Positions 1 through 13,600 of a stretch of 64,000 bases of DNA are shown in pieces; within the stretch, counting starts at the first letter, position 1, and every line of letters starts with the position of its first letter. The position numbers were made by a program, and so were the translations under genes. The notes under the pieces were generated by a model. The model was not told the DNA's origin, did no database searches, and was given only the letters and a program-made list of their open reading frames with translations. The DNA is from Nautilus pompilius (lineage: Eukaryota > Mollusca > Cephalopoda > Nautilida > Nautilidae), in NCBI GenBank assembly GCA_018389105.1, contig JACATO010000980.1, positions 124,001 to 188,000 on the forward strand, written 5' to 3'.

Positions 1-768
1 TATACTATGTTCATCTGTTGAAGGTTCTGCTGCTTATAGAGATTCTATTCAGTCAAATGTTTTTAATGTAGTGATAGACAATCATGCACTTATTTGTAGA
101 GAGGACAGGTGAACACTTGCACAGCCACCAGATCTATAATGCATAACTACTAAGAGGTTGAGCATTGGTCAGGTTCTACACCAGACTCAGGATGCTTGCC
201 ATGTGTAGCAATAAACCACATTAGCCTGATGGTTCAAGAGAAATCATTGTCTTCCTTTTGAACTTGGGCTTTCTTGATCATAAACTTTACTGATTTTCAT
301 CAATCTTCCCAGTTTTTATCATTAAAAAAAAAGCCCACCAAAAAATGATAAATTAAACTTGTGGCCGTTCTCCATCACCTACCTTGATTTGGTGCACTAA
401 GTTCAGCTGTTAACGAGCTGGCCACTGCTGGTTTACCAAATAAGTCAGTTATTTGCTACCTTATGCTGCTTGTCATCTTCTCCATAACTTGATAATGCTT
501 AAACTGTACAGCAAATGGAACTTTTCAAACCAGAGTATTCCAGAACAGTTGCTAAGATCTAGACAAAAATGACTTCATAAAGGTGGTTTTTGGCTGATTT
601 CTGATTAGCAATTCCTGTCCTGTCACAAGGTAATAATTTCTTTTCTCAAATTGTGCACAGCTGATTGATATCTAATTTTAAAAATGCACCATATTTAGTT
701 TATTAACATTATGGTCACTGTGAACCCTGACCATAATGTTAATAGTTTTCTTTTTGACATCTAATTAC
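1..768. other. Left-edge non-coding stretch
   Basis: AT-rich sequence with no open frame, RNA gene or repeat that I recognise. If the candidate last exon at 769-849 is real, this is probably intron of that plus-strand gene. A possible 21-nt micro-exon (AG before 611, donor GTAATA after the CACAAG near 631) would join it in phase, but such short matches occur by chance. Confidence 0.4.
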
Positions 769-849
769 AGGTTTGAGAAAAGACTTTTTTGAAGTTGAGA
801 GACCGAGCTTCATGGAAGACTGTGATTGTAAGATAGAGGGATGTCTCTG
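769..849 (+). CDS. Possible last coding exon of an unidentified plus-strand gene
   Basis: A plausible acceptor (ctaattacag) is followed by a frame that is closed by TGA just upstream in the intron and then runs about 27 codons to TGA at the end of ATG-TGA near 849. The peptide is rich in acidic and Cys residues (EDCDCKIEGCLCM at the C-terminus) and does not look like AT-rich noise. I do not recognise the protein. An AATAAA at 1479-1484 could serve as its polyadenylation signal, giving a 3' UTR of about 650 nt. The gene would then run convergently toward WASL. The length is short enough to be chance; transcript evidence is missing. Confidence 0.25.
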
Positions 850-2874
850 TATGTGAATATTTTCAGTGCTGCTGCATTGTTAAGTACTAATGTTCTTGCC
901 TCCGATATATTTTTGCCAAGTTATCACTATTCAAGATGTCTCATAACTGGAAAGGAGGAAGAGAGTTGAGAAAATGGATTTTTGTACATTGACAAAAGGA
1001 ATTTATTTTACTTCATTATTTTACTTCAAATGTTATTTCTTGTTTCTACTATTTTATTTATATGTACACACAAAAATGCTGTATTATTTTTTAAGCATTG
1101 TAGTTACACTTGTAATGTTTGTGTGTTAAAGATTATCACTACTCTACAGATGTTAAACATCACATTAACACTGGATAAAATTGTAATGTGTATGAGCTAA
1201 AATAACTTTTAAAACTGGTACAAGGTTACATTTATCTATGCATATATAAAATGTTAACCAGTTTTAATCAATCACTGATTTGTTAAAGTCTATAATTTTG
1301 CATTTCATTTATTCATATTACTGATCATGTGATCTATAGTTTTGATTTACTACTATAGATAGAACTCATCCCATGTTTCTGGCTGGACTAGAATTTCCTC
1401 GGCTTTTCTGTTTCACACCTGTCTAAATGCTGCACTACATCTTTACTGGCTCTACCCGATGTCATACTGGTTTGGAATAATAAAAGAATACCATTAGAAA
1501 TAAAGACAAAGATTACTGCACTGGATAATACATAAATTTGATTTAGACTAAGCTAAAGCAATATACTTATTTTAAAAGGGTCTGTTTAGTATTCCAGGGA
1601 AAATTGCCTTTATTTACTGGAGATTAGCTCACCATTTATCTCGGTTTTCATGTCACCTATTTAGTATCAAGAGCATCGTTGGTGATACCTGAGAGGTGAT
1701 GTAACATCAGTGCCTAGCATTTAAAAGTTACACACTAGACAGATCAATCCTAATGTTAACATTTTGCAAACTGCAGCTGGAATCTGATACATTTGACCTG
1801 AGAGATCTTGCAGAAAAATTAATGTATAGTTTAAGAATTGTGTACATCGTGTGTTTATCTTTGGCTACACTTCTAGCTTAGCTTTTTTTCAATCTGAGAG
1901 CTGGAACACAGTGAAAAATCAACAAAGAACATTGTATATGAAGCTCGTGGACAATTAATGCGGAAACTTTAGCAGAAAATAAACTGGCTACTTAACTATA
2001 AGTTTTTGTCGTTTTTTGGTGGAATGTTACAGTTTACTGTAATTTCCTTTATGGAAATAACAAAACAAGTCTCAATCAGAAATGCAGTTTCTGCATCTAG
2101 CTGAACGATAAAGCCCCTCTCCATAGCCTGTTAAATATGAAGGATAATAATGTAAGAAATTTTTGTCTGTCCATAAAATATTCCCTAGTGCAGGGTTTGT
2201 TGAAAGAGATCTGGGATTTAAAAATAAAGGTACCGATGGAAGATTCTCTTCATTAGTGAATTCTAATGGAGAAAAAAACACAGGTGTAAATATTCATCTT
2301 TCTAGAAATGTTTATTATAATAATGACTGGCTGGCAAGTATTTCCTTTAAAATAATTTTTCTCCAGGCCCAATCTTTAAAACCAAATTTACACTATCCCT
2401 TAACTTTATAGAGTTCTGATATAAAAGGACTTCTTGTTTGTTCAAGTGTTTGGGACAATAGAATGTACAACAGTTTTCACTTATATTTAATGATCTTCAC
2501 TTAAATAATATCTGACTTCCTGATGCAGGGGTTTGATTCATTCCATTAGATACAGATTGTAGCTCCTGACACACCTACATTTAGCAGAAGTTTTTAACAG
2601 CTTGGGGAGATGCAGAGAAGGCCTATGACAGTGTAAAACTCATTAGCAGCAATATGCACACCAGTTCCTTTGAGAGGGGAGGTTCCACAGCACAGGGAAA
2701 TCACCAACCTTAAGCAGGTGCAATGCTGATTCACCTGAAAACAGAGCTGACCAGCATGGAATATTGGCACAGGAAAACGAGGAATGTGCTCATTAATCAT
2801 CTCCATAATGGAAAACTCTCTTTAAGTTGGAAGAGGGAATGACAAATCCCATGGGCATTCAGTTAATCACCACC
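850..2874. other. Non-coding stretch, possible 3' UTR then intergenic
   Basis: No supported gene. AATAAA occurs at 1479-1484 and again near 1978 (gaaaataaactgg) on the plus strand, either of which could end the putative gene to the left. The short open frames here are AT-rich and lack any domain or splice context. Confidence 0.4.
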
Positions 2875-2886
2875 ACCTCATGTAGA

Positions 2887-3118
2887 AGGCCAGTGGCGTG
2901 GCCTAACGGGTAGCAAGTTAGCTTGTGAACTGGATGGTTGCGGGTCGGAGGTGCGTGCTGCTGCCGAGAGCCAAACAGCTGTACAGCACTCCTCCAGGAC
3001 GCTGACATCCCTTGCCAACTCGCACTGGGCCAGCGCGGCAGGGTTTGGCCCATTACTCCCCATGGAATCTGGGGAAGGCCTATGTCCAACAACTGACTTC
3101 AACTGGCTGATGATGACG
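2887..3118 (+). mobile_element. tRNA-derived SINE with intact target-site duplication
   Basis: The 5' end carries an RNA polymerase III box A (TGGCCTAACGG) and, about 40 nt later, a degenerate box B (GGGTCGGAGG) in tRNA-like spacing. The 3' part contains GGAAGGCCTATGTCCAACA and ends in a TGATGATGACG tail, a tail type I recall from several invertebrate SINE/LINE pairs. The insert is bounded by a perfect 12-bp direct repeat, acctcatgtaga, at 2875-2886 and 3119-3130, which is the target-site duplication left by LINE-type retrotransposition. The intact duplication suggests a fairly young insertion. It is not a functional tRNA gene, because the acceptor stem does not close. Confidence 0.85.
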
Positions 3119-3130
3119 ACCTCATGTAGA

Positions 3131-4601
3131 GCTGATTATATACATATCTCCCAGGGTTTCTCAATATTTTTAAAAGCGTTTGATTTAATGTTAAACTAAC
3201 GAACAAGATCCTGTAAGAGAATGAGTGAAGTAATAGTGGTCTATAAACAAGATTGTCAGTTATACTTGAATGTTTTCACTGTTTATGGAAAACGAAAGTG
3301 CACATAAATTACTTGAATTAGCAATTCCTGATTAGTCAACAGATAATAGTGTATCTAGAGCAACCGCTAAAGAAACCTAAAAAGCCCTCACCCTGGCAAT
3401 AATGCAAGAGATCCACCCACATGAGGAAAAGACTCATGTTTACAGAGGCAGTCAATTATATGTAAATAAAGAACAGATGGCAACCATTGCAACATGAAAA
3501 TGCTGTACCAACCACAGTTGAGATTGAATTACCAGAGCGGCAGAGATTTCTACAATACTTAAGGTTGTCACTTTACCAATGTATTGTTAGTACTATAGCA
3601 CTTACAGAACCTAGAAGAATTGAAAAACCACTAAGCAACAGCGAGAGAGGTAGATCTGTATTGGATTCTCAATCATTGTAGCATCTGGGGGAATAACACT
3701 GTAGATAATAAAGCCACACAAGAATCTACAAAGGAACAGCCTAACAAATCAGGAAAGTAAAATCACCAAATGGTATATGGAAAACAGAAAATCCTGGCTC
3801 CGCAAAGACCAGGCATCTACTATCTTAGCCTACAAATCAGCCACAACTGAAGTCTCAGAGCACACATGCACCATAAAATAAGAACTGGCAACACACCTGA
3901 CTACCCCTGCATAACCAGTGGAGATGAGAATGTTCCCTCTACAGAGAATTAAGAGAGTATGGCCAACAAGTGCATCCTTGCTAGATAAGGTATATGGTGA
4001 TGAAATCCAACTCCAGAAAATAGCACAGTTCACCAGAGTCTTGATAGACATTGAACAAGTGCAAAAAATAATATAAAGTTTTTAGAATTACACAATTTAG
4101 CTGTAAGATAGAGATGGGCAAGTTCCTTCTAATGGAGGGCAATCTGTAAGAAAACCATTTACTCGCAGAAATACAGACTGACACTAAATTCTTAAAATGA
4201 TAATGTAATTTTACGGACATAATACAATTCTTTTATCTTAGCAACTTCAGATCTTTAGTATATTTTTTAATACCCAGAAATGTTTTTGTTTATCTTTAAA
4301 AAAAAAAGCAAGCATCTCTTACGTTAAAGCTGAATCTTTGTACACTAACAACTTTAAAATCTTCGGGGGTTGCAAAGTAAAATTAAAGGAGACTGCAAAT
4401 AGAACCTTAATATTCACAAAAAAAAAGAAATAGTCTGATCACTGAAAATATAATAAATCAACAACAGCAAGACAGTCAAACATTCTTTGGGCCTGGCTGT
4501 GTTGCGTTTTTTCTGACTGCCACCAACCTCCAATGTCCACTCTTCAGTCCCCTCAATATAGTATCAAGTTTTGTTGCTGTTAGTTTATAAACCTTCACGA
4601 C
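3131..4601. other. Non-coding stretch including the WASL 3' UTR
   Basis: The part next to 4601 must include the 3' UTR of WASL on the minus strand. I could not fix its end: an ATTAAA on the minus strand (tttaat near 4265-4270) is one possible poly(A) signal, but no strong AATAAA lies close by. The rest shows no gene, and the short frames do not resemble proteins. Confidence 0.4.
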
Positions 4602-4669
4602 TTAATCATCCCAGTCGTCGTCATCTACGTTATCGTCATCATCACTCTCTTCTTCTTCACTGTCATCAT
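4602..4669 (-). CDS. WASL: WASL exon 11 (acidic tail and stop)
   Basis: 68 nt to TAA at 4604-4602. Twenty-one residues, nearly all Asp/Glu, with the Arp2/3-binding Trp at 507 two residues before the end, as in the family (...DEWED in vertebrates). Acceptor CTTTTAG. Confidence 0.95.
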
Positions 4670-7600
4670 CTAAAAGAAACAAGCACATAAAAATGACTTA
4701 AAACAACAAACCATAGCATAGCTTTCTAAACTTAATTATTTCTCCATTTGACTTGTTTGGGATCTGATAGGAATGCTACATCACTAAGCGTAAACAGCTT
4801 CAAGACACCTGACATCCATTTCTAATGGTAAATCATCGTCCTCTTAATCTAGTTTACATTTAACAGCTTAATTACCAGGTATAGGATTCCGACACACAAG
4901 CAGGTCCTGGTGCCCTTTATGTTGATGGATTTCTTTTCTTCATCATTAACACCAAAGTTTAAATAAGCTGACTGAACCAACCACTTTTTAATCCTCATTA
5001 ATGATAACTTATTTAAATTACATAAATACAGTATTAATTCAAATAATCATCCATCAGTACTGGTCGAAAACAGAGATGATTTCATCTGAAGAACTACCGT
5101 TATCTGTGATTCACGCACACCAGACTGGTATCAGGATTGTCAGATTATTAAAAAAAAATTTTATAAGCAAAATAACTTTCAAATAAAACTAATAAATGTG
5201 CATGGAATTTCTGAATTTTAGAGTGATGAGAAAAGCACCGTGATTGTTCAGGTACATGCAGCTTTTATCCTCTGTCTTGATTAACTGCTTTGGAAATTAC
5301 TCAAATAAATACAGGGTATTTGTTTTTGAATTCTCAAAGACCCCCACACACCAGCTTTTGTCAAAAAATCTTTTAGTTTTCATCACAGAACGGTAAATTG
5401 TAAGATTGTCAGACAAAGGAAGAACAGCAGTGAAAGGTAAGAAGAATGAGAAGACTGCTCACCTGACCCATGGATAGGTTTCACTCTGTTTGCTAAAGCT
5501 CTGGCCAGTGCTCCAACAATGCCATCTTGTTCTGCCATGGATGCGGGACGAGATTCTTGGTTTGGTTCAACCTAAATATTAAACATTTATCCATGATAGT
5601 TTATCAATTTGGGAAAGGTACATGAACTGTACAAATACAAATGTTTTCAGAATTTAGACCACACAGAAAGATTTTAATTATTGTATTTACCCAGTTTGGA
5701 TTTAAGATGTGAGATAACTCTTAATTTGTGGATGTTTCACATACGTGGCAGCACAAATAACTCTGTTTTTTACTGTTCCCAATACTAGAAGTCAACTATA
5801 AATTGGTTAAAATCTAAGTATGATTTGAAACAAAACCGTAAATAAAGTAGTGGTTAAACATCAAATTAATAGATTTTCCTTAAGACAGTTTGCTGTTGGC
5901 AGAGCGACATAAATAGCTCTCAGAGTCTGACTTGACTTACTGGTTTCAGATTTCTCATGCCAGTTGATCTTATTTCACTCATCAAATTGCCTCTACTGTC
6001 TCCTCCAGAAGATGGGGCATCACTAGGAGTCACATGCCGCAGGTTAGTGCCTTTGTGGATCTGGTCAAGCAAAGCTGATCTTGGCTTGTCTCCAGCTGAG
6101 AATACAGTGCTATCATTCAAGGGTGGAGGTGGTGGAGGCATGGGTGCAGATAGAGATGGAGGAGGTGGTGGACCAGCTGTGGATGGTGGTGGTGGCTGTA
6201 GTGGTGGCATTGGAGGCAGGCCTTCAGGAATCTTAGGAGGAGGAGGAAGCACAGAACGTCCTGGGGGTGGTGGAGGTGCCCCCATATTACGAGAAGGTAT
6301 GGTACGGTTTGGCAGTGGTGGTATTCCTTGTCTTCCAGGTGGTGGTGGAGGTGGAACGGCAGACCGAGATGGGGGTGGAGGAGGAACCGCAGAACGATGC
6401 TGTGTGATCGGTGGTGGAGCACCTATAAAAAACAAGTGTGTGTAAGACTGCCCAATAAACGATGGAAAACAAACACTAACCTAGGACTTTCAATGACAGA
6501 CAAAAGAAAACTACTGACTATTACAAAACTTAATGGTACTACAGTGACATGAACAGTGTTTCTGAAGCTTTCCCCTCATCGCCTCGCTCTTGCTGGGTTG
6601 CCAGTGGTGTTCACAAACTGTGTAGTATCAATTACATTGAACATAACCAGCAGCGTGTGAAATAAAGCAGCAACACTGGTATTTGCTGATAGTGACGGTT
6701 CTGACAAGTAAACAAAGAATATCCAATCTGCACGTCTGCACTCTGGCACACACGTAAGGTTTTCTGCTGCTCAGATTTATGGAAAAGAAACCAAGGTAAA
6801 AACTTCTTTCCAATTATGTAAACCCTTTATAACAAAATGGCTAATTTTTCCTCTTATGTGCAACATCAAGTTTTGGAAAATAATTTGATTATAAAATCTT
6901 AAAAGATTTTTTAAAAAAGCTTCAAATTGAGCATTTCAAGAATGGTCATATCAGTCACTGCATTACCTTGATTTACAGCCAGAAACATTACTCACTAGGT
7001 GGCAGTTGTGGTAACTTATTCTTGTTGGCCATCTCTCGCTTAACAGCATCCAATCCACCGTGTTTCTCAACAAAGTCGTAAATAAAATCAACTGTGTCCT
7101 CGTCGACCTGATCACCCATAGTGATGCCTACAGATTCAAAGAGTGTCTTCATGTCTTCATCTAACTGGTTCATCTGGTTTAAAACAAGCAAATAAAACAT
7201 TTAATTCTTTAGATCCTAGATATTTCAGTTCTCATGATATGGATTTGTGTAGGTACTAAACCTTGACCTAGGATGAGGCTATTGTTTTATAAATAGAGCA
7301 AAGTAAGTTTCTCTTAGTTTTAACAGATATCAGAATACAAACTTCACTTAGCTGATCCAGAAAAAAGCTTAACATTTAATTTAAAGAAAAAGAGAAAAAA
7401 TTTCCATTTTTCTCCAAGCTACTATTCAGACACATCATCTGACTCTGACTACTTAATTTACTTTGTAGGCAAGTTAAATCCTTGTTTAGTCCTATGAACA
7501 TCTAGAGTGCTAGACACTTTACAAATCCATTAGCAGTCTCCACTGGCTCCATCAGTTAGAGGGTTGTCAGTGTTATCATTTTCTTACCTCTCTAGGGTCC

Positions 7601-10600
7601 ATCATCCAAAAACAAAAAATAACCCTGAACTAATTATAAGTACTAGTGTCTCATGAACCAACCACACCAATCAAGTTGAGGGCTAGCTAGAAGTAAATTA
7701 GTCAGCTCAGGGACAGAAAACAAGCACAACACTATGTCTAGCTTCAAAAGTCCAAAGAATGCTTGTTGAAATTAGCTTATAGTTCTAGAGATATTTACAA
7801 CTTGCTAGGTTTTTCCTTGAATTTGTTAGGAGCAGAAAGGGTTAAAAAAAAAAAAGATAAATCCTAGCAAGATATTCAAGTAAAAACAAACCTTTCAAAG
7901 GAGAAACCCATGCTTCAGCCACAGTCTTAACATCATACACACCCTTAACACATTCTGAAGTGACTGCTATTAAAAACCCATTTGTTATTTCTAATAAACA
8001 AACAACAAATAGGTCCCAATAAATTGACCAACTGTTATTACAGTTCATTAGTTTATAGCAGAAACCAGCAAATAAAGATAAACAATAGTGAGATTCTTTG
8101 TTGATACTTAAATGAGCCAGCGACCTTTTGTTGCACAAAAAGCCTCAACCCTATTTAGTATTGAATCAACAGGATTTTCTATCATGGTCTGATTCAGGTT
8201 CTCTTATATCTGTGCCAGAGCTTCTTTAGTTTCATGATATTGGCAGCACAAGGATGGTTGTATTGCTCTCGGCTGATGATCCAGATACTCCCATAGGTGC
8301 TCAATCAAATTCACATCAGGGCTTTTGGGTACACAGGGAAGATGAATGCTTTAATTCTTCTTCCAGCTGTCTTTCCTTCAATCCAAGTGCAATCCCCAGA
8401 TAAACTCAGAGATTTTACATATTGCCAGCTCTCAGGGATCCTGGCAAACACACCATCTGACTAGACCTTCTGATGTGTTTCATTCCCAAGGGACAGAAGG
8501 GTTTCCTACTGCTACATGCACTCTGTAGCCAAGTTGGTGAAGATGGCTCATTTCTGTTGCGTGGGTAATGTCAGCCAACAAGAGAATCTTGACAGTCAAC
8601 AAAAACTTAGAAAGCAATAGCAGACTTGTTATGGTGTCACTGTTGATGCTTTGTTCCTCAGTGAAATTTTGCAATAGTATTGACTACAGTTCACTCTGGC
8701 TATTCTCATAACTTTGAGGAAACAGAAGTACTGCCAGATCCTCCGTGTTTTCAGCTTTATCAGAGTGAACACCTAGACGTTCAATTTATACACAATCACA
8801 CCTGAAATGTGTACAATCATTTATTTGGGTGGCCAGGCACTAATGCATGTCAGCATTCTTGGTTAAAATGAACAAAGGACACCAAGTGTGGCCATAAGAT
8901 TCAGAAACACCTTGTTGGTAGTAAAAGATGAGATAGTAAACTAAAAAACAAACAATTATTCATTACAGTTTTTCAGAATTAAATAAATAAAATTAAAGGT
9001 AATATTCCTTCTCCAAAATATTATAAGGAAAAAAATAGAATTTAAAGGTTTAAATTCACATGTAACAACACCACGATAGATTTGAGGGCCCAGTGTATAA
9101 AATTTTGGTAAGTTTGCATCAAATGGATTCAGTTTGAAACATCTATAACCAGAGAACAAACAAATCTCTTGTTTTTTTTTAGTTTCCTGACATCTCCAGA
9201 GTCCAGCAAGTTGATTCTTTGACTTATTCCAGATATTGATAGAAACAGAGCAATTAAATCTGAAAAGAGGCTTTGATGTCAACCAATCTTCTGCTTTTCA
9301 CTGTAACGTTGACTGCTGGATAAATTCTTAATCAGACAATTTCAAAATGCTGTACACCCTGGAAAAATTGCTGACTATAGGCAGACAAAAATAATGTGCG
9401 CATCAGTATTCAAATAACGGTGATATCAGGTAGATTCTACCTGACTGGCTCGTTACTATACCTGATTCCCATGTTTGTAATTGCGTACATCACAACGATA
9501 ATTCACTGGACAGGACTGAAGCAGAAGAGCGGTGGCGCCCTGAGAAACGCATTTATTTCTGTTCTAGTTCCAGCAAAGAAAAGCTGCTGAGGTGCCCCTC
9601 ACTACCTTGACACCGATCTGATTTCTAATAGATGTCAAAGAAAGTTCAGACCAATTAGTTTTTAAAAATTTCAAACAAAACAATAGTTTACATGTCCAAC
9701 TATTCGGGGATGAGTTGATCGTGTGTAAATTTGAGTGTGTTCAAAATCTTTTTGTTTCTAAAGCATATAAAGAAAACTTGCCACTTGGAATAACTTAAAT
9801 GGAAACCTGAGCAAACAACAATTAGTTTAAGCCAACATTTTAAAAGTCGGTCTGAGATTTGAAAGGCATTCCTGTAAAAACGCAGTCTAGCCATGTCGTC
9901 TTACAGAAGATAAGACGCCGTGTGTGATGTGCATATGAATTTAGAAACCTGCACGGTGCTGATCACTGTAGGAAAACAGTTTTGAAATATAGTAGCAGCT
10001 GATTTTTAAAATTCTTTCATAAGTTCTGCATTACATTCATGTTAGCATTTCTTGTCTGGAGCAAGATACACACAAACATGCACATAAACCAGTTTTTAAA
10101 ACACTAAACAAATAAGATGAAAGTTTGCATGTTCAGCATCTCAAAGCAACAATCTCTCTGTTTTTTCTTCTTCCCATAATTAGTTAATAATAGCAGAAAC
10201 AGAGATACTTGTTTCCTTTTCACAGATAAAACTAGAAATTTAGATGATTTTATAGAGAAATGACACAACCTTCCCAGGTGAAAAAGAAAGAAAATTAATT
10301 AGCAGACTTTATGACAAATGTTCCCAACACCAAATTAGTCGACTGAAATACTGTCTCAATGTGGGGATCACTTGTGGGGCCACATCGCAAACTTCACTGG
10401 TCCTCAGAATGAGGTGACTGAGCATCTGATGTTTTCTCTAGAAGTATTTATTGTACAGAACTGCAAGTTAGCTTTCACAGCAGCTATATTGGGGAATTAA
10501 AGTATTTCAGCATAAGATTATTGATTGTAAATTTTGATTGCTTTCTAATTCTAGCAAAAAGTAAAGAAAAAGCTGTAATGATGTTTTTTCTTTATAATTC

Positions 10601-13600
10601 CCATAGTACAAATGTTTAGGGTTTTGTAGCTCTAACTCGAACAGCCTGTGTTTCTGTAGAGAGGAACTAATAATGAGAAACATCTGGCCAACTGATTTAT
10701 ATTTGCTATGGCAGACATTTTACAGTATGAAATAAAACTGGTGCCAGGTAATGTTTCTTCTTCAGAAGCAGGAAGGTAACGAGATCACTGCTCCAATTTT
10801 GTAACAGAATAATGAGAGCAAAAAGTTAAACTGTACAATCTGAAAAGAAAATTTGAAAGGGAACCATTTTGAAAATTTATATTTAACTACTTAAATGCCA
10901 CAAGATAAATAAAAACCATTACATTGCCCTGCACACATACAAAATTCATTTAAGTAATATGGTTACAACAACAGCACATTAATGATGAGAGGGTTAGAAA
11001 TAATTGTAAGTGAACATTTCCAAAGAGGAAAAAGATGCAAGAAGATTTCTCAACATACCCATCCGTGTTTAGAATCCAATAAGACAGCACCAAAGAAATG
11101 AAAAGAAAAGCATTAGAGAGCAAAATCAAACAAGCAGCTGAAGTGGAGAAGGCAGCAATTAGAGTCAGGATTGGTAGTAATGACATGGCATCTTGCAATA
11201 ATCACTGAACATCTTGAGATAATAAACAGGTGAAATAAAATTCAATAAACAAACTAATAATACAATTGAGAAAATGATGTAAAACCAAAATTTTCAACAG
11301 TGACAACTCACTGTCAAGGTATACAGAGTAGATCTAATTACTTTTCCTAAGGTATTTTCTTAAAAGATAATATATTTTTAAAATTTCATTTTGAACTGTG
11401 ACTAGAGAAAATTAGAATTTGAATTTTTAACATAATAAAGCCTTGAAGACTGCTTAATTATTTCTTTAAAGTAGCATACTCTTTGACACACAAAAACATA
11501 ATGATACTAATTATCAGTGGGATAGATGTAAAGCAAACGAATAATCTCTAATTAATTAATCCCTTTTCTCTTTTAGGATCTAAAAGAGTTTAGTGTCATG
11601 ACATCTAATACAAAGTAAGAATAAACAAAATGCTTTAGGAACTTTTGTAATATCCAATCAAGAATTGTAGAATTTTTCCCATTATGCTGAATATTGAATT
11701 TTTTAAAAGTAAAAAGGTGAATCTTACAAACACTATCGCAGGCAAAATACAGAGCTTTATATTATATGTTAACATGAACTGATAAGAAAACAAAAGACGC
11801 ATCGGGATTACAAAAAATTCTGATAACTAGGAAAAGGCAACTTTTTTCCATCACGTGACTACCTAGAAACAGCCATTTGAAAAGACTGAGGGTGATAATT
11901 TCTTTCCATTAGATGTAAACTTAAACAAAACAGGGAGATTGTTGCTAATAATTGTAGTTCAGATTTCTAATTGATGATTAATATTGTTCTCCAAATGTTC
12001 TTGCATATCTGACAGACAGGTAGAAGCAACAAGATACTTTAACGAGCTGACTTCCATCATAGAAAGATGTAGTATGTTTTTGTCAAAGTCCTAACTATCC
12101 AGCATCAAGGCAAACAACTTGACGATGGTCCAGAGCGGGAGAAGCTTCCAAGTGAGTCGACTGTCTGTTCTTACAGAATATTTAGAAAATCTACTCTGTA
12201 TAAGAAGAATATGCAGGGGTTTTTAACTTATAAAAAGGTATCTGAAAATATTGTTACAGCATACAAGGGTGAACTATAGTTCTTCTGCATAATACAAAAT
12301 TAAAGCTAACTAGAAGAAAAAAGTTAAATATTGAGAATATAAAGAAAAACCTGAAAACAGAATGATATAGTAAGGTACATATCTATTGTCAATGAACTAC
12401 AGACTGGCACAGAACATGACAAAATGATAGACGTAGCGTCATACTAGAATGAAAGTCAGCAGAAGATACAACAGACAATACATCACCACAGACTGTTTAC
12501 ATCGGCAAAATAAAGGATGCAAAACATGTATATTCTACACACACAAATCAATGAAGTATGGATGGAATAAATATATAAAAAAGCTACACAAGCAAAGTTG
12601 AGCAAAAACAGACAACATTTAAAGTTCCCGCTATTTTTCATCCAAATATATACCTGGTTACTAACAAATATGTTACTTACATCAAATCCTTTATTGGGAT
12701 CCCAGCCAACATGACTGACATGTCTGCAAGAAAACAGAAAAGGTAATGTTTTAAAACCTGAAAATAATTTCATTAACACCATGGCCCGAAAATGCCATAT
12801 GTTTGAACGATTCTTGAGCAATGCAGTTGGCATCTGACTGACAAGATGCGGAACAAGCCATCTTCACCTTTGACCTACCTAAAGTTTGTAGGGGCACCAA
12901 TGTCTTCTTTTGTCAGTTTGCTTTTGTTCTTGTTTTTATTCTTTTCCTTTTTGGCCTTCTTTAGTGTAGTCTTACTAGATGTGTCAGAAGACGGTGTATG
13001 TGTTACACCTGAAAATATAATTAATCAATAAAAATTAACATCAGGTCTTAAACAATTTCCATCCATGTTTTAAGGTCTGTACTAGAATTCTTAAGAGCCC
13101 AACCTGAAAATATATGCATAGCCGATGATTGTGAAAGTAATTATAGTCCAGACCATTTTGTTAAAAGTTGTTCACTGGCTGTTTTATTTGTGAACCTCCA
13201 AACAAAAACGTTTAGTTTCCTTAATTTATTACATGGTTTTAAACTAAGACTTATAATAATTAATTATTTTCTGCGTGTAGAACAATTTGTAAACAAACAA
13301 TGACAGGATATCTAACCATGGAATATACTATGTTTTAGTTAACCTGAGGCATGGAGGTCAACAACAAATAAGTAACAAAAATAATATATTAATACAAATA
13401 TTTCATATTGCAAAAATAAGTAAAGAACCTGCTACTTTTAAATTTCTCATGCTATCGAAAGTACCCAGCTTCTGTAAACAAACAACACGGCATCAGTTAG
13501 AAGAAAGTGACTGTGTGTTGGGTCAGCCAAGGGTTCCAGCATTTAAACAATGATAAACCCCAGTGAAATGAGTTATACATGTTCAGCAAGTGGTAACAGA

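Noticed and set aside
2887-2960. tRNA gene
   Set aside because: Box A and B are present but the cloverleaf does not close and the sequence is the head of a SINE flanked by a target duplication.
5957-6445. 162-codon plus-strand frame rich in glycine
   Set aside because: It is the antisense shadow of the WASL proline-rich exon; CCN codons read backward give Gly runs.
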